From Pseudeuparius sepicola (taxonomy: Eukaryota; Arthropoda; Insecta; Coleoptera; Anthribidae), in the NCBI GenBank assembly GCA_963920635.1, contig OY987298.1, positions 85,383,454 through 85,447,453 on the forward strand: a stretch of DNA of 64,000 nucleotides, read 5' to 3'. Under the pieces are notes generated by a model. The model was not told the origin of the DNA and ran no database searches. It saw nothing but the letters and a program-made list of their open reading frames with translations. Within the stretch, counting starts at the first letter, position 1, and every line of letters starts with the position of its first letter. A program made the translations under genes and the position numbers. This document shows positions 61,831 through 64,000 of the stretch, piece by piece.

Positions 61831-64000
61831 CCGCCCTCAAAATTTTTCTAAAAAAATTTTAAGTACCTGGTCAGCGCACTTTTTCAATTTTCAAAAATGT
61901 TGTCATGCTCCGAAAAAAAAAATAAAATTCCTATACGACGTAAATTAAGTTCTACAACACGATTCCGCCCTAAAAATTTTTCTATAAAATTTCTGAGTGC
62001 CTCGCCAGCGCACTTTTTCAATTTTCAAAAATGTTGACATGCTTCGAAAAAAATACCTATGCGACGTAAATTGAGTTCTACAACACGATTCCGCCCTCAA
62101 AATTTTTCTAAAAAATTTCAAAGTACCTGGTCAGCGCACTTTTCAATTTTCAAAAATGTTGGCATGCTCCGAAAAAAAATTCCTATGCGACGTAAATTAA
62201 GTTCTACAACACAATTCCGCCCTAAAAATTTTTTTATAAAATTTCTGCGCCTGGCCAGCGCACTTTTTCAATTTTCAAAAATGTTGACATGCTCCGAAAA
62301 GAAAATTCCTATGCGACGTAAATTGAGTTCTAGAACACGATTCCACCCTCAAAATTTTTCTAAAAAATTTTTAAGTTCCTGGTCAGCGCACTTTCTCAAT
62401 TTTCAAAAATGTTTTCATGCTCCGAAAAAAAAATAAAATTCCTATACGACGTAAATTGAGTTCTACCACACGATTCCGCCCTCAAAATTTTTCTAAAAAA
62501 TTTCTAAGTACCTGGCCAGCGCACTTTTTCAATTTTTAAAAATGTTGACATGCTCCGAAAAAAAAATCCTATACGACGTAAATTGAGTTCTACAACACTA
62601 TTCCGCCCTCCAAATTTTTCTAAAAAATTTCAAAGTACCTGGTCAGCGCACTTTTTCTATTTTCAAAAATGTTGACATGCTCCGAAAAAAAATTCCTATG
62701 CGACGTAAATTGAGTTCTACAACACGATTCCGCCCTCAAAATGTTTCTAAAAAATTTTTGAGTGCCTGGCCAGCGCACTTTTTCAATTTTCAAAAATGTT
62801 GACATGCTCCGAAAAAAAATACCTATGCGACGTAAATTGAGTTCTACAACACGATTCCGCCATCAAAATTTTTCTAAAAAAATTTTAAGTACCTGGTCAG
62901 CGCACTTTTGCAATTTTCAAAAATGTTGTCATGCTCCGAAAAAAATATAAAATTCCTATACGACGTAAATTAAGTTCTGCAACACGATTCCGCCCTAAAA
63001 ATTTTTCTATAAAATTTCAAAGTACCTGGTCAGCGCACTTTTTCAATTTTCAAAAATGTTGGCATGCTCCGAAAAAAAATTCCTATGCGACGTAAATTAA
63101 GTTCTACAACACAATTCCGCCCTAAAATTTTTTTTATAAAATTTCTGTGCCTGGCCAGCGCACTTTTTCAATTTTCAAAAATGTTGTCATGCTCCGAAAA
63201 AAAAAATTCCTATACGACGTAAATTAAGTTCTACAACACGATTCCGCCCTAAAAATTTTTCTATAAAATTTCTGAGTGCCTCGCCAGCGCACTTTTTCAA
63301 TTTTCAAAAATGTTGACATGCTTCGAAAAAAAATACCTATGCGACGTAAATTGAGTTCTACAACACGATTCCGCCCTCAAAATTTTTCTAAAAAATTTCA
63401 AAGTACCTGGTCAGCGCACTTTTTCAATTTTCAAAAATGTTGGCATGCTCCGAAAAAAAATTCCTATGCGACGTAAATTAAGTTCTACAACACAATTCCG
63501 CCCTAAAAATTTTTTTATAAAATTTCTGTGCCTGGCCAGCGCACTTTTTCAATTTTCAAATATGTTGACATGCTCCGAAAAAAAATTCCTATGCGACGTA
63601 AATTAAGTTCTACAACACAATTCCGCCCTAAAAATTTATTTATAAAATTTCTGAGTGCCTGGCCAGCGCACTTTTTCAATTTTCAAACATGTTGACATGC
63701 TCCAAAAAAAATAAAATTCCTATACGACGTAAATTAAGTTCTGCAACACGATTCCGCCCTAAAAATTTTTCTATAAAATTTCAAAGTACCTGGTCAGCGC
63801 ACTTTTTCAATTTTCAAAAATGTTGGCATGCTCCGAAAAAAAAATTCCTATGCGACGTAAATTAAGTTCTACAACACAATTCCGCCCTAAAAATTTTTTT
63901 ATAAAATTTCTGTGCCTGGCCAGCGCACTTTTTCAATTTTCAAAAATGTTGTCATGCTCCGAAAAAAAAAAATTCATATACGACGTAAATTAAGTTCTAC

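Larger units (their letters stand above)
1..64000 (+). repeat. Satellite DNA array, ~128-bp monomer, ~500 head-to-tail copies
   Basis: The window consists entirely of one tandemly repeated monomer. With the phase set at the block GACGTAAATT, successive starts in the first 2 kb are 74, 201, 328, 455, 582, 716, 843, 971, 1098, 1226, 1351, 1483, 1611 and 1738, giving spacings of 125-134 bp. Every monomer carries, in order, GACGTAAATT, an AAAAATTTTT-like AT-rich core, a CAGCGCAC block, CAATTTTCAAAAATG, CATGCTCCG and an A-run of about 7-13. All monomers point the same way. The array starts and ends mid-monomer, so it continues beyond both edges. Large, gene-free, higher-order arrays of this kind are typical of centromeric or pericentromeric heterochromatin. 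The family is not one I recognise, and centromere identity is inference. Confidence 0.98.
55521..64000 (+). repeat. Domain D: diverged array without a long clean HOR
   Basis: The same subtypes occur here, including T3-T4-T5-T6-T7 modules near 58,876-59,540 and 62,575-63,230 (offset about 3,699), but I see no multi-kilobase unit repeated exactly. Private substitutions are much denser than in domain A: 57,341, 57,676, 58,813, 58,910, 59,042, 59,123, 59,409, 59,459, 59,546 and 60,164-60,165. Indels include +4 bp near 58,159 and a lost T near 62,141. The window ends inside a monomer after the ATTCATATACG variant. Confidence 0.85.

Noticed and set aside
134..63476. Recurring open frames of 61-125 codons on both strands (for example starting MPGQRTFSIFKN or MSTFLKIEKVRW).
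   Set aside because: They recur with the satellite period, end within one to three monomers, and change frame with A-run length. There is no sign of coding constraint, and indels are not multiples of three.
700..64000. AATAAA motifs after the A-run in T5 and T9 monomers, resembling polyadenylation signals.
   Set aside because: They are a fixed part of the monomer (A-run followed by TAAAATTCC), repeated throughout with no upstream gene.
120..64000. TATAAAAT in many monomers, resembling a TATA box.
   Set aside because: It is part of the AT-rich core of the repeat. Low-level satellite transcription is possible, but nothing in the sequence marks a specific promoter.
1..64000. CRISPR array, given the regular spacing.
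   Set aside because: The whole 128-bp unit repeats, with no unique spacers, no short-repeat/spacer pattern and no cas genes.
1..64000. Transposable element, rDNA or telomeric repeat interrupting the array.
   Set aside because: Every line scanned reads as monomer sequence; no TTAGGG or TTAGG runs, terminal repeats or rRNA-like stretches were seen.
1..64000. Inverted monomers or strand switches within the array.
   Set aside because: GACGTAAATT and CAGCGCAC stay on the given strand throughout; minus-strand open frames are antisense reads of the same monomers.

Overview
The whole 64-kb window is one uninterrupted tandem array of satellite DNA. A monomer of about 128 bp (usual range 125-134 bp) repeats head to tail about 500 times, always in the same orientation, and both window ends fall inside the array. 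One monomer counted by hand is about 32% GC, with C nearly twice G on the given strand. I found no protein-coding gene, RNA gene, transposable element, telomeric repeat or unique spacer. The short open frames (up to about 125 codons, most around 65) are the same few frames recurring once or twice per monomer.

This is eukaryotic heterochromatin of the centromeric or pericentromeric type: kilobase-scale higher-order repeats (HORs), a constant orientation and no genes. I do not recognise the satellite family, so the species stays open. CpG is not depleted in the monomer counted (5 seen, about 3 expected), which argues mildly against a genome with heavy CpG methylation and is compatible with, for example, many insects. 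That is inference.

Monomers fall into about a dozen recurring subtypes, called T1-T11 here, with the phase set at the block GACGTAAATT. The subtypes are arranged into nested HORs. Domain A (1-25,962) is an 8,312-bp, about 65-monomer unit present as copy 1 (1-8,312), copy 2 (8,313-18,043, carrying an internal 1,418-bp tandem duplication) and a truncated copy 3 (18,044-25,962). I noticed only a few base differences between these copies. Domain B (about 25,136-38,490) has units marked by a CTCGAG variant, of 4,500, 3,951 and 2,439 bp plus a truncated last one. A transition zone (about 38,490-43,020) contains a 640-bp, 5-monomer repeat. Domain C (43,021-about 55,520) has a 5,256-bp unit with a truncated second copy, built on a roughly 2,181-bp (17-monomer) subunit. 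Domain D (about 55,520-64,000) has no long clean HOR, shows many more private substitutions, and contains a 251-bp dimer repeat.

No genes work together here. What the sequence records is the history of the array: in-register unequal exchange, block duplication, mosaic monomers, conflicting marker distributions, and recent homogenisation on the left against older-looking divergence on the right.
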